A DNA stretch of 64,000 bases from Porodaedalea pini (Eukaryota > Basidiomycota > Agaricomycetes > Hymenochaetales > Hymenochaetaceae): the NCBI GenBank assembly GCA_002794775.1, contig NBAY01000107.1:1-64000 (forward strand). Reading direction: 5' to 3'. The notes beneath the pieces were generated by a model, which did not search any database, was not told the origin of the DNA, and saw nothing but the letters and a program-made list of their open reading frames with translations. Numbering within the stretch: position 1 is the first letter of the stretch; every line of letters begins with the position of its first letter. Positions 1 to 11,017 of this stretch are shown here, one piece after another. The position numbers were made by a program, and so were the translations under genes.

Positions 1-78
1 GTGGTCAGACTGATCAGCTAAGGAGGAAAGGGGGGGGGGAGGGGGAGACTGTACCCTCAGGCTGGCGAGATAAGTGGT

Positions 79-87
79 TTATCTGAT
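79..87 (-). promoter_or_regulatory. ATCWGATAA iron-GATA site
   Basis: The minus strand reads ATCAGATAA exactly. This is the consensus known for fungal iron-responsive GATA repressors (Urbs1/SreA/Fep1/Sfu1 class). It lies beyond the 3' end of FTR1, so it most likely serves a gene left of the window. Confidence 0.5.
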
Positions 88-207
88 AGCCCGCGGTGCC
101 GGGTTAGTCTCCATGTTGGTCCATGGACCACTCGGAGCGGGCAGAGCGGAAGAAAGTTGGCTCGGCAGAAGGATTGGGGACGCATGGACGTGGTCACTAT
201 GTATGCA

Positions 208-216
208 ATCTGATAA
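208..216 (+). promoter_or_regulatory. ATCWGATAA iron-GATA site
   Basis: An exact ATCTGATAA match, one of three exact matches within 180 bp at the left edge. No gene on either strand inside the window starts next to it. Confidence 0.5.
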
Positions 217-247
217 ATGTGACACAGCTTCGGTTGAGCGAAGATCT

Positions 248-256
248 ATCTGATAA
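248..256 (+). promoter_or_regulatory. ATCWGATAA iron-GATA site
   Basis: An exact ATCTGATAA match, 40 bp from the previous one. The spacing of the three sites resembles clustered sites in siderophore or reductive iron-uptake promoters. The target gene is inferred to start left of position 1. Confidence 0.5.
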
Positions 257-512
257 TCTTATTCCCCCAGAACTCAAAAATTTATATATTATTAGACCCG
301 GAAAATGGGTACATCAACTCGTTTCGTTTGTCGTGCCTTTCATCGGACCTCCTCGTCCTCCGTCTTGAAGCCGAGAATCCGATAGAAAGCTCAAGGCGGC
401 AGATAACAAAAAATAGAACGAAAGTGAAGGAGAAAGGAGTAAGGAGACGCAGAGAAAACTCAGAAACAATGTACACTAGACATCATCAACTTCCCTTGAC
501 TTCAATTCATGC

Positions 513-1901
513 TCAGCGCGGCAGCTCTTCGACAACCGCAGCCGCATCATCGCTCGCAGGCGTATTCTCCCTTTCCTTCTCATTAGCAGTGGTTACATCG
601 GCCTTCGCAGCATGACGACGATGGTACGCCGCGCTCTTAAAACCGAACACCGTGATCCGGCCCTCGGAGAACTTCATGTAGACCAGCAGCACCATCGCGA
701 CGAGCCAGTAGAAGACGTAGGCGAGCACAGTGCCCACTAAGCAAACTCAGTTTAGACACGAGCAATATAAGAAACATTTTAAGAAAATACATACGTGTCG
801 CAGTGTTCGTCCAGCCAAACAGCGCAGAGAAGATGTTCCAGCCCTGACCATCAAAGTCGTTCTCCGGGTTGCAGCAGTCCAGATGCCAGACGACGCCGTG
901 CACATTGAAGCTCCCGGGTCCGTCTCCGCCCGTATCATCGACGTCTGAGCCGACCAGGTGGTTGAACGCGTTTGTCTGGAAGTAACCAACAGCCTTGCTA
1001 AAGAGACCAGCGCCAATGAGGAGGATAAAATTGGTCATAACGACGAGGAACGTCGTGAGCGTCGCACGACTCGCAAATGCGTAGATGAGGAAACCGCAGA
1101 CCAGGCCGCAGATAAGGCCAACGATCGCAGCAATCGGGATGGAGCGTGCAGACTGGCCGAGCGATACGCCTCCGACGAAGACGACAGCCTCCATGCCCTC
1201 TCGGAGAACAGTTATCAGAGGCAAGCCGAAGAGCACGAAGCGGCCCGCACGTCCTGCCTTGTCCTTCTTTCCCGTCTGTGTCCTCTCAAACGCACGCTGG
1301 AGCTTGACACGCCACTTGGCACGTGCACGGTCGAGTTTCAACATTGTGAGTCCCATCGCTAGTATAATGGCCGATGCGATGAGAGAGAAGATGCCCTCCC
1401 AGAGATCTTCAGTCTTTGACCAGAGATCTGAGGCCTGCGTGAAAAACACAGCTATAAAGGCCGCCCCGATCGCGAGTGCAATCAGCAGACCCAAGCCAGC
1501 ACCCAAGAAGATCTAAGCACAGAGTGTCAGTGTCGAAAGGAGCAGCAAAATAAAAATAAAAAACAGACCTGAAGACGAAGTTTACGGATGAGCTGTCTCG
1601 CCGCGACCTCAGAGTTCGCCTCGCCAGCCTCCTCGCTGTCATTTCGCGTCAGCTCAGGTATTCCAGTGCTGACGCCGTTCGCCTCCTTTTCCGCAGCCTT
1701 GTCAGCACGGTCCTGCAGGTATGCCGCATGCTCGGGGTGGTTCGGGTGTCGCCAGTCCGTGACGAATATGCCTGGGCCGTCTGCGGAGGGGCGAGCGATC
1801 TGCTCGACGAGACCGAGGAGGACGGAGACGATGATGGCAGCCTCGAGGGTCTCACGAAAGACGATGAAGAAGATGGGGATGGAGAAGAGAGAGCCAGCCA
1901 T
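513..1901 (-). CDS. FTR1: High-affinity iron permease Ftr1
   Basis: A plasma-membrane permease that, in fungi, imports Fe3+ produced by the multicopper ferroxidase Fet3. The model has three exons, 1569-1901, 795-1512 and 513-736, joined by 56- and 58-nt introns. It gives 424 residues, close to yeast Ftr1 (404). Both diagnostic REXXE iron-binding motifs are present: RETLE at residues 16-20, in the first membrane helix, and REGME at about 215-219. The remaining helices are hydrophobic, with a charged loop at residues 50-105 and a hydrophilic C-terminal tail. The start is the first Met of an immediately hydrophobic segment. One exact and one near-exact iron-GATA site lie 90-180 bp upstream. Fet3 is not in the window; in many basidiomycetes it is the direct neighbour and would lie to the left. 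The identification is secure; the role of the promoter sites is inferred. Confidence 0.95.
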
Positions 1902-1993
1902 CGGTGCAGCAGTCGTCGAGAACGGTGGGAGAGACTAGAGAGAAGGACTCGGGGGAGCCTGTAGAAGTATGTACATCCAGACCCTGGTGATAT

Positions 1994-2002
1994 ATCAGAT
2001 AA
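1994..2002 (+). promoter_or_regulatory. ATCWGATAA iron-GATA site upstream of FTR1
   Basis: Exact ATCAGATAA, 93 bp upstream of the FTR1 start codon. In Ustilago, Schizosaccharomyces and Aspergillus this motif is bound by iron-sensing GATA repressors. Repression of FTR1 in iron-replete cells is inferred. Confidence 0.55.
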
Positions 2003-2073
2003 GTTTTTTATACGCGATATCGGGAGCATTCGGCGAAGTGATGGATTCAGTTCTGCCGATTGGATGACATCTA

Positions 2074-2082
2074 ATCAGATAT
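2074..2082 (+). promoter_or_regulatory. Near-consensus iron-GATA site upstream of FTR1
   Basis: ATCAGATAT, an eight of nine match to ATCWGATAA, about 170 bp upstream of the FTR1 start and 80 bp from the exact site. Paired sites are common in such promoters. Confidence 0.35.
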
Positions 2083-2345
2083 TACAGTCTGGTAGCACAT
2101 GGACTAGCAGGCATGCGGCACCGTTGAAGCAAGTCCTCGTAAGCTTTAGACGTGAACATCTTTTCTTGCTTAAACTTTCACCACGGGACATTCATAGTAC
2201 ATATCACTGTAGTACAGCAAATAGAGAGCATTGCATGGCAAGCACGAAAAGTATTACAGAGGAGGAAAGTGCATGATGAACAGACATTTGCGTTTGCAAA
2301 ACATGAGGCTGAAGAAAACAAAATGCAAAAAGCTTGCGAAAGGAC

Positions 2346-5300
2346 TCAGTCCTCAACCTTCATCGCCGCATCTACGGCATCCATAATCTCTGCATCCGCA
2401 TCTGCATCACCTGACCCATCCGCGTCTCCATCTGCATCCCCTTCTGCATCGTCCTCATCCAACTCGTCTTGCAAGTCCCGACGACGGGCAGGGCGCGACA
2501 GTGTAGCAACGCTGGGCAGCGGTATACGCTTTGAAGTGGAGCTCATAGCCCGCGTCTTGACTTTCTTTGAGCCACCCCGCTTCTCGAATGCCGTTGTCGA
2601 TGTGGACGACGCCCTGCTCGAGCTCGGCGCTGGCACTGGCACTGGAGGATAGACGGTCCCATTCGGTGCGACACGCGCAACGTTCGATGGCGGGTATGCC
2701 ATGGCGTTTCGAGATGCGCTCTTCGTACCTTTACCTACCGAAGCAGCGCGCACGATCTCAGCGTCTACATCTAGCTCAGCTTTCCCATCCCGCCCATGGT
2801 TGTCAACGTCCTCTTCACCATCGCCATCATCGTCCTCGTACTGGTCGTGCGTGGAGATGGAGGTGATGTAGGGTGGAGTCGGCGCGCGCCTGTGTCCTTG
2901 ACTCTGGCTCTGGCTTTGACTCTGCGAATAATGCGGTGACACCTGTCCGTGGCGCACAGAACCAGCGGTCGCTGTCGGGTTGTACGACGGTATAGGTGAG
3001 TGCGAACGACTCGAGCCTTCGTGGCTCCTCCCATCTCGAGACCTTTCCCTCTCCCGTGAATACGCGTGCTGTTGCGACGGACGAGGACTAGGGCTGAGCA
3101 TCGTCGACTGCGTTTGCGAATGCGGGTGTCCGTTCTGGTCGACGATGAGCGTGTCTGTGCGCACCGCGGTACGAGCTCGGGGATGAGCCGGAGAGTGGGA
3201 TGGGGCAACGGGGAGAGTCGGATGCGCCTGCAACTGATTCTGACCTTGGCTTTGTGACTGACGGTGTGCGAGGAAGGCCTGCTGATGCGCACTCGCTGCG
3301 GAACTATCCAGCGTCCCGCGGCGCTCTACGCGCTTCATCTTCTTGCGGCATCTACAAGTTTATTTGCTCATGAGCACATCTTGTTGTTGGGTTAAAAAGA
3401 GAGGCCAACGCACCGATCGCAAACGGTGCCAGGACCCTCTGGCCCTGGACCCCACTTCTCAACGCACTTGCCATCCTTGTAACGTCCCGGAACGCCGCAC
3501 TGGCGACAGATACGCTGCCCACTTGTGTTCTGTGCCGGGAAGCTTCCACCGGGCATCGAGGTTGTCGGCCCACCTGCATTTCGCGATTATACTCAGTTCA
3601 TTATCTGCAACGTAGAACACAGAGGGTACCGTACCTCCGCTTACGACGACTCCACCAGGCCCGAGAGTCACAAGCTGTGTCGCAGGGACTTTCGCTATTC
3701 TCTCCCTTTCCCCAACGCCACCTACAGAACCATTCGACGCCTGACTTGAATGTGAGCCCGCCTTCTTCGTCGAATGATCGACGTACGATGGCTCGTCCTG
3801 TAGCGGAGGAGCGTTGGAAGAGGAAGGCGGTGGAGGGCCGGAGACGGCAGGCGCGAAGACATGCGATTGGTACTGCCCAAGGACGGGCTGTTCGTGACGG
3901 GGGCCAACGGGCGATGGACGACCTGAGCCAACACCAGTAGGTCAGAAAGAGTACAAACTCAACCAAAAGAAGACAAGAACCGACCATCTTCACGCCTGTC
4001 GCGCTCGCGATCAGTCGCCGTCTCGAGCAGCATTTCGTCGATGCTCCAGCTGCTCCCTGCCGAGCTTCGACTAGCGCTCCGCCTCCTCCTCCTTTCGCCT
4101 TCTCGTGCTCTATAATGCGAGCTTCGTCCACGCCGCTCACGCTCCTTGGCATCACGCACAAGCTCACGCGCATCAACGCGGCCCAAACCGTGCCCGTTCC
4201 CATTCACACTGGCAGTCCCGTTCATCTCACGCTCTTCGTAACGAGCAGGGTAGGCGCCGTTCCTGGCGAAGCTCTGCACGGGATCGCGGTCGTAGACACG
4301 CTGCGTCGGGTGAGCGGATAACGGTGGTTGATGTTGAGGATAAGGGAGTGGCTGCTCGACTTGGCTCACATGCGCCATGCCTGGTTCATCGATATCCATA
4401 TCCCATGTTCCCACTCGCCGACGCTTCGACTCCTCCCACATCGCAGACTCTCCTCCCGCGCCGTCATCCAATCCGCGGGCACTACGACTCCTGTGAACAC
4501 GCTTCGCTGGAACAGAGAACGAAGAGGAAGACGAAGGCGGTGGTGCAGATGAGCCACCGATGAGCCCAGCACCAAGTCCAGAAGCAGAGGGCGGAGGTGG
4601 CAGAGGAAGGCTGCTGAAGGTTGCACTATGCGTATGAGAGTTCTGGCGAGCATGGCCTGCACCGTGCGAATACGATGATGACGCATAGCCAAATGAAGGT
4701 GGCGCATGTGATGGGAGCGCGCGCGTGTAGCGCGTGGAGGAAGGTGGTGGTGGCGGCGGCGGTGCCCCTGGGCCAGTAAGGTACTGTGTCTGGATGATGC
4801 CCGCCGAGGGAGCTGGCAAAGGAGGAGGGAGTCCGGGAAGGATCAGCGTCGAAGGGGAGCCAGAGCCTCCGCCAGAGAGCGTTGGAGAGACCGCAGGCGG
4901 CGGGTGAGATGCGGTGATGTTAGCGAGCAGGCGCGCGAAAGCACTCCGCGCGTCTGCCGCGCGGAGGGAGAGCGACGCTTCGTATCGCTCTAGATCAGTA
5001 AATTGCGCTGTCAGCGAGTGAAGCGCGTGGACGGCGTCGTCGCGCGCTCTACAACATGGCATTTAGCATGGAAGCGAGGAACGAAATTACATGAAACGCA
5101 CCGTTCTGCACGCTCAGCACGCGCCTCAGCGTCGAGGACGGCCTTGAGAGCACCCTCTGACATCTGCTCGTTCTTCTGCTCCTCCGAAATTCCGTTCTCT
5201 GCGCCTGCGTTGGGATGGAAAGACGAGAGGAGGCGTTCAGCGCGTGCGGCGCGTTTCTTTTCCTCGGCGAGTGCACGGCGAAGGGCGTCCGCGTCGGCAA

Positions 5301-5619
5301 GGGCGTTCGAGAGCAAAAGAGCGAGCTGGGCCGGGGCTTGCGACGAGGCATTTGCGTTCTTTGGAGAGGTGGAGGAGTGCGGGGCGACCTCGGGCAATTT
5401 GGGGAGCGGTGGAGGCGAGGCCATCGTGTGGTTCTCGCCGTTGCTCTTCGATTCAGCACCCGCAACAGAAGTCGGGCTTCCCTTTTCGCGAGCGAGCGCG
5501 GGCGGGCTGGGCGGTTTCATCGATGCCGGTCGAGGTGGACTCGCAGTCGAGCGCATGGTGGAGGTCATCGTCGGAGCCAGCGAGAGGGTGTGCGCTGAGG
5601 AGACTGCCGGCGCGGACAT
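2346..5619 (-). CDS. GATA-like zinc-finger protein with N-terminal coiled coil
   Basis: Five exons (5102-5619, 3985-5048, 3635-3922, 3414-3573, 2346-3351) close exactly to 1011 residues. Residues about 110-230 form an Ala/Glu/Arg-rich coiled coil (heptad-like ALADADALRRALAEEKKRA). The middle is Pro/Ser-rich low complexity. A Cys4 finger lies at about residues 646-678 (CRQC ... GPGPEGPGTVCDRC) followed by a basic KKMKRVERR tail, as in GATA fingers, where the GPxGP-x-x-x-C-x-x-C half is diagnostic. The gap between the two Cys pairs is 25 residues, longer than the usual 17-20, with an extra Cys inside. The C-terminus is acidic and Gln/Ser-rich. A nuclear DNA-binding role is inferred. It has one finger and no Cys-rich centre, so it does not look like the two-finger iron regulator despite lying next to FTR1. 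A TATA-like TATAAGG lies about 95 bp upstream at 5712-5718. It could instead be a structural coiled-coil protein with a divergent finger. Confidence 0.75.
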
Positions 5620-7967
5620 GCACGCGCTGCCGGCGTGAGAGGAGAGAAGCAGAGATGGTGGGTGGAGGAAGAGAGGGGGAGAGAGGGCGGGAGAGAGGGA
5701 GGGAGGAAGAGCCTTATAGAGTAGCGTGATGGGACAGGTGCGCGACCGGTACGCTCGGGAAGTCACACGGACTGCTGCCGCGCCCGCCTTTCTTTTCCGT
5801 GCCGCCCGCCGCCGCTCATCGGAGTTTAATCTGAGTTCCTCGCAAGCAGCACCGCCGCACATCTACGTCCGCATTGTAGTCGTCTGAGCCTCTCGACGAG
5901 GCCATCGCTCTCACCCCTCGCGTTCCCGCCAGCTCGCACCGATATTTCAGTACTCCCGCGGCGCTCAGCTCGGCGCAAACTCTTATCTCTCACTACCTTT
6001 GTGCCTGCCGCACTCTGCTCTGCATGTATTCTCTTCTCATCAAGCCATAGAAATCTTCGATCTATCAGCCGGCGCGCAGTGAGCGGCCCTCATGTAGCAC
6101 CGTGTACTGCATATCACCGCATGCACGGCTTGTTCTCATCGTCTGCCATATTCTTGTCCGCAGAAGCCCGCCTCGTGTCTAAGCGCCCTCCCGCCGGTCC
6201 GTCTTTACGTCGCCTTGAAGACTCGGGTGCTTTTACCATTCCCTGCCGCGAAGGTCCCGAGCCGGCCTTGACCCACAAGGGACGCGCGCGGCAGTATATA
6301 GTCGAGATCGCCGCCGTGCCTCTAGAATAGAACCGGCGATTCCCACACGCCAACTTTGCCTTGCCGGCTAGCCCGCCACTTCTCCGCCCCAACTCAAGCT
6401 CTCCGCTTTGGTAAGCTATACAGTATGTATGCGACGGACCCGAGGAACGGCCCGCCATCCCGACTCCGATCCAATCAATGTGCAGTATCGAGATATCTCC
6501 GGGGTCTCAGGCACTAAACCCAAAATAAGGCTACCGCGCAGCGAGTGGCGGCCGCGTTCGGTGTCCCTTCCCGCACCCAAATGGCAACGCGCCCGCGCCT
6601 CGAGGCCGCCGTCCGATATCCGGAGATCCGATGCGTGCGCGGTTGATGACTAGCCGCTCGTCATCGGCTTGCAGCACCCACCCGTACCGAATTGGGTTGC
6701 ATCCTCGACGTGCGACAACGGACAGCATGCACATCACTGGCTCTGCGCTGTCGCGCCGCATCATTTGCTGTAGCGACGGCGCTACGTGTGGCGAGCGACG
6801 TGCCGCTCGCATCTAGTTCATACTGCGCTCGTCACGATACGCGCTGTCTATCTCCTCACCCCGCCACTTCAACGCGTCCTCCTATTCGATCACCAGGTTT
6901 CAACTCCTGACAGCCCATGCTTGCAGCAAAGCGCTCCTATTGCGGATGCGTGCGAACGCATGCAGCTGCATCGTGATCTGGAACTCTGATTCAAGAGAGT
7001 CCCTTTGTACTCTTTCAAACCGCTCTCTAGTGTCCATGCTCTCGCTAGGAAGCCATCCTTGTCTTCTAGAACAAGTCCTTCTGCTTCCAGTTACACTCTC
7101 CCTTACTACGATCATTTTTAGGTGGACACAGCTCAAGAAATAAAGCTCCGTGCGAGCGACGAGGCGCCATGTTTAGACCAGCTACACGCGACTATACTGC
7201 ATTCCGTTTCCAGCGTGCGAACGATCGGCTCACCGAGAATCGCGAGCACTATGATTACTCACGGATGAAGATATTTCAACTCGAAGATGTTGGCTTGAGG
7301 GGCAAACCTATTGACAAGACAAACGGGTTTCATTTCATTTTCTCTGCAGCTGCAACCTCTGGCGCTTTGTATAGTCTGCTAACTTTCATTTGTTCCATCT
7401 CAATGACCATCGGCCTGATCTGTCGTTCTAGGAAACTGAATGCAATTTCTTACCATTTCGCACTTCATTCATCTTGATGCATTTTTGACGGTCTACGCGG
7501 CGCAGCTTTTGGTTCTCGTTCTGCATCTTGATACTTAGCACTTATTCTTCAATAAATCACACTTCTTGGCCTACTTTCTTCCATGTATGATCGACACTTC
7601 ATAATCATCTTTCATGAAAAGCCACTCTCTATGTTGAAAGTGGGAGAACGTAGGAAACGGAATGAAATGGGAATCACTAGACGCGGAATCTTCTAGCCGT
7701 GCGTCCTTCGCTCCCCGCATATCACGAAATATAGGCTTCATGCACAGAAAGTATAAATTTGGAAAATCAATACCAATCCTAAATGTACGACGTCATGAGC
7801 CGCATCTCCTCCAGTTGTCGACAGAGATCTGAGAGAATCAAACAAGATGATAGTGGCCCAGTCTGCGCCACATGTAAAAATAGGCTTCGAATACTCACCG
7901 GCTAAATCATGCCTCCATATCACGGATTTGAGTCGCTAGCGGCCCTTATAAAACTCTCGAGAATTTA
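5620..7967. other. Intergenic, no gene recognised
   Basis: GC-rich to about 7.1 kb, then AT-rich. Several open frames of 60-115 codons occur on both strands between 6.0 and 7.5 kb, but none has an intron pattern, domain or low-complexity signature that supports translation. A TATATA-like stretch at about 6295 could belong to a non-coding transcript. Confidence 0.5.
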
Positions 7968-8607
7968 CACTATGAGACTCAAAGAGGGTTAAATTCTCCC
8001 TGATGGCCACCCTGTGTAGAGCTAATTTTGCTCGATTCTGGGAGACTCTGGGTAAAATTTCCCCTGACCTGTACACTGAAAAGGCAGGGATAATTCATTT
8101 TTCCTAATTATGGTCTTTTCTCCCTTTCCCAGCTTTCTCCCTGTGGTCTTTTCTCCCTTTCCCGGCTTTCTCCCTGTACCATAGTAGAAATAACAGAAAA
8201 TTAGTAGTAAAATTATGCATAAAGGAAGAACTGAACCTCAAACCTCACAGATAACTTAAGACTAGCTCATGTTATATCCATTCAGGCAATACACCCACAA
8301 TATATCTTCCTTTAGTGAAGACTATGTAGTCAGAAAAGAAGGTTATTTTAGCTCTTGTACTATCCTTTCATAATAGTCACCTGTTGACTCTAGAAAAAAT
8401 CTAGTAGAAATTTGATGCATATATACAATGTAAATTTAAAGAAAAAATATCTATATAAAATGGTTAATTTATCCCTAGATGATTCTCCCTTTTTTCTCTT
8501 TATCCCTTCGGTTTCTCCCTTATCAGGGTTAGGGGTGATTTTTTCTTTGAATTCTCCCTTCTTGGGAGAATTCTGGGAGAATTTAGACCCTTTCCGGTCT
8601 TATAGTG
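7968..8607. mobile_element. Non-autonomous CACTA-type (MITE-like) element
   Basis: The element begins CACTATGAGAC and ends in the inverse complement CACTATAAGAC. The imperfect inverted termini extend about 35 bp, to the shared AAATTCTCCC. It is flanked on both sides by the trinucleotide TTA (7965-7967 and 8608-8610), the 3-bp target duplication expected for the CACTA/EnSpm class. The 640-bp AT-rich interior has no transposase reading frame. It must have been moved by an enzyme encoded elsewhere. A Plavaka transposase, placed by some authors near the CACTA group, lies at 39-43 kb, but a link is only inferred. Confidence 0.8.
8111..8176. repeat. Two-copy 33-bp tandem repeat
   Basis: Two adjacent 33-bp pyrimidine-rich units starting TGGTCTTTTCTCCC, differing at one base (A/G). 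They lie inside the CACTA-ended element and are probably a subterminal repeat of it. Confidence 0.8.
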
Positions 8608-8610
8608 TTA

Positions 8611-9616
8611 CTACTCGTACCTAAATACAGTTATTTCAATTTGCTATTCGGAATTATAAAACATAGGATTTACAACAAAAGATTTGCTCTGTACCTGTAT
8701 CCTTGAATATAGCAGAGTAGAAGCGACGCTATCATTGTAGAAGTTTGTTCATAGAACATAGCTGAAACAGCGCCAAGGACATCAATATACTGTTCTAATA
8801 ATTCCTTGATCGGCCAGTCCATGAGCTGAAAAAAAAAACATGCTAGATACCGCGAACTAAACGATGTTGACTGTTTTCCGTGAAGAGTTTTGGGTAGGAC
8901 GAAGCTGAATTGTACACCAGACGTATCTAATCTGGTGGAGAACAGAATCGTCGTATTTTTGCTCGAACCGGTGAAAGAAAGAGGTGCTTACTTCTTTACC
9001 TATGTAGCGTCTGCTACAAGCGTGATCAGTACTTGAGACACTCATGAAGGCGCAGCGTCAATACGCACAGGTGTCGTTAACTAAGATGGTCACTGTTGCC
9101 ATTTGGAAATACTTCTCCGCGGTTGTTTGAGATGTAAAAACAGGTACGAGACTAGGATCAATAGGATTGTGTCTTTCATGGGCACCGGCAGATAGATAGC
9201 TTCGATGAATACTGAAGTTCAAGGGATTTTATCATGCAAAGTAAAGCAGAGAAGAGAGGTGGGTATGATCGTGCCTTGTGCATCTTGATCTAAACAAGAA
9301 GCTCTGCGACACACGTTCAGTGTTAATGCACTGCGAGTCAAAGAGGTTAAGGCTCACACGAAACGACACTGATAATTACGGCATGCCTAGCTTCCATCCT
9401 TCATTCACGTTCTTCAAAGCCGGGCCGATATTGACAACGTGAGGCGCGGTCATGTTAATGACATTCGCACCTTCGTGTTGCGTTGGGAGTGGTCTAACTG
9501 GCGAGACAACTTGACGTCAAGACCAACGCACGAGAATGTGTGACGCTACAGCTACTATCAATTGACTAAAGCACATATGAAGAAAAAATACAAATCAACA
9601 ATAGATATTCATTCTT
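8611..9616. other. Intergenic, no gene recognised
   Basis: AT-rich, with only short open frames on both strands and no recognisable coding or RNA signal. It holds the downstream flank of the C2H2/RING gene. Confidence 0.5.
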
Positions 9617-10583
9617 TCAAGAGTTGAAGAAAATTCGGCGTAGATCCGTGAACTCCGCACTCACGCGACACAAAGGGCACTGGCGCCTCTCGCTAAGTGC
9701 AAGACAGATACATCTGAATCCAGGTAGCAAGGTGAGCAAATAAGCAACAAACAAGCAATGAACAGAGTACAACAGCCTACCGGGTGCAGAAGACATGTCC
9801 ACACTTCACACTGCTGAGCTCTTCGCTCCGATCCAGACAGAGCGGGCACCTATACCCCGAGTTGCCACTGTCGACAAAGTCTAACGTATTTCTGGCCGGC
9901 ATAGGTGCCGAGGTCGATCCCTCAGTGTTTGAGACACCAGAGTAAGGTTCCAGGCTGCCTACGGTCGAGACGGCAGGCTGTTGGAGTTGCATGTTACGCA
10001 GGAACACTGTCATGTAATCAATAGGAGGTGCAACCCAGTCATGGTCGTCGGAACCCGAGTCCGAATCTGATTCCGGGTCCGAGACGTCAGAGTTACGGTG
10101 TACGCCTGCATATCTCCGGTGCTCCTGCAACGCGGTGGGCGTTGAAAAGTGCCGCTCACATTGAACACAATAGTTGTGTGCGTTAGAACTGGCAAAGTGC
10201 TGTTCGAGCGCCGTGGCATGCACGAACTCGCGCTCGCACTGCACGCAGTAGTGATGCTCGCTGGAATCGGCGAGATGTTCCCTACGGGCTTCGGAGTCTA
10301 CAAAATCCTCATCGCAGTGGGCACAGTATGTATCTTCGTGTACGCTCGAGCTAGTGAAGTGCTGACGCAGTGCGTGGGCGGAGACAAAATCACGCTCGCA
10401 AGAAGAGCAATAAGTGTCTCCATGAGCACTAGAGTTTGCGATGTGGTCCTGCAATGCTTTCTCCGATGTGAAGTTGCGTTCGCAGCGCGTGCAGCGCGGG
10501 TGTTGGGATGTCGTGTCGTTGTGTGCCTGCAAAGCAGAGTAGGATGTAAAATCACGGTCGCACAGTGCACACGAGAGAGACAT
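9617..10583 (-). CDS. Six C2H2 fingers plus C-terminal RING finger protein
   Basis: Two exons (9781-10583, 9617-9713) split by a 67-nt intron give 299 residues. The first 170 residues hold six regularly spaced fingers of the form C-x2-C-x12-H-x6-H (first finger CALCDRDFTSYSALQAH). The H-x6-H spacing is wider than the classical H-x3-5-H. An acidic Ser/Asp linker follows. The C-terminal 50 residues carry a C3HC4 RING (CPLC ... CGHVFCTRC ... CPLC), which the intron interrupts within the second zinc half. RING fingers usually confer E3 ubiquitin-ligase activity, so the protein may be a nucleic-acid- or protein-binding E3. This is inferred from domains only. The family appears lineage-specific; I cannot name an orthologue. 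Confidence 0.85.
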
Positions 10584-10833
10584 GTTCGCTTTTTGTTAGA
10601 TGAGGATAATTTACAGTCGGACGACTGGAGAGGGCCGACCATGCAAAGGGCCAGGATATCGAGGTCCTCAGTCGTCGTTATCAAGAGGATCTATGATTTG
10701 CGGATCTGCTTCCGGCTAAATAGGATCGACATGTGTCTTATGTCACATTTTCGCACGTCGACAACACAAGCCTGTTGGTCATCAGAGGACAGCGTCGTGC
10801 AAGATCTTGTACCTGATGGCAATTTGCTAGTAT

Positions 10834-11000
10834 AGGACTGGTGTGGCATCGCAGAGGCTTAGCGATCCGTGGTATGGAATTCAACCGGTTCTGTACGTAT
10901 ACGCATATCCGCAGTTTTTCTATTCATCTGCGTTTTTCTATCCATCGCGTTGATTCCATACCACGGATCGGTTAAGCTTTGCGATGCCACAGTATAGTTA
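10834..11000. mobile_element. 167-bp MITE-like inverted-repeat element
   Basis: The two ends are inverted copies of each other over about 40 bp, sharing GTGGCATCGCA and GATCCGTGGTATGGAAT. The element is flanked by identical 8-bp sequences GCTAGTAT at 10826-10833 and 11001-11008, a candidate target duplication of hAT-like size. The outermost bases of the two arms match less well, so the exact termini are uncertain. It has no coding capacity. Confidence 0.6.
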
Positions 11001-11017
11001 GCTAGTATGGACGGCCC

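Noticed and set aside
730..1516. Plus-strand open frames of 70-143 codons across FTR1
   Set aside because: Antisense shadows of a well-supported permease gene; Arg/Ala-rich composition typical of reverse reading.
2346..5619. Idea that the GATA-like protein is the iron regulator of adjacent FTR1
   Set aside because: Iron repressors of this class have two standard GATA fingers around a Cys-rich centre; this protein has one divergent finger and a coiled coil.
6001..7143. Several frames of 60-115 codons on both strands
   Set aside because: Overlapping and mutually exclusive, GC-driven, without introns, domains or plausible starts.
10149..10835. 228-codon plus-strand frame
   Set aside because: Antisense to the C2H2/RING gene; its Cys/Val pattern mirrors the zinc-finger repeats.
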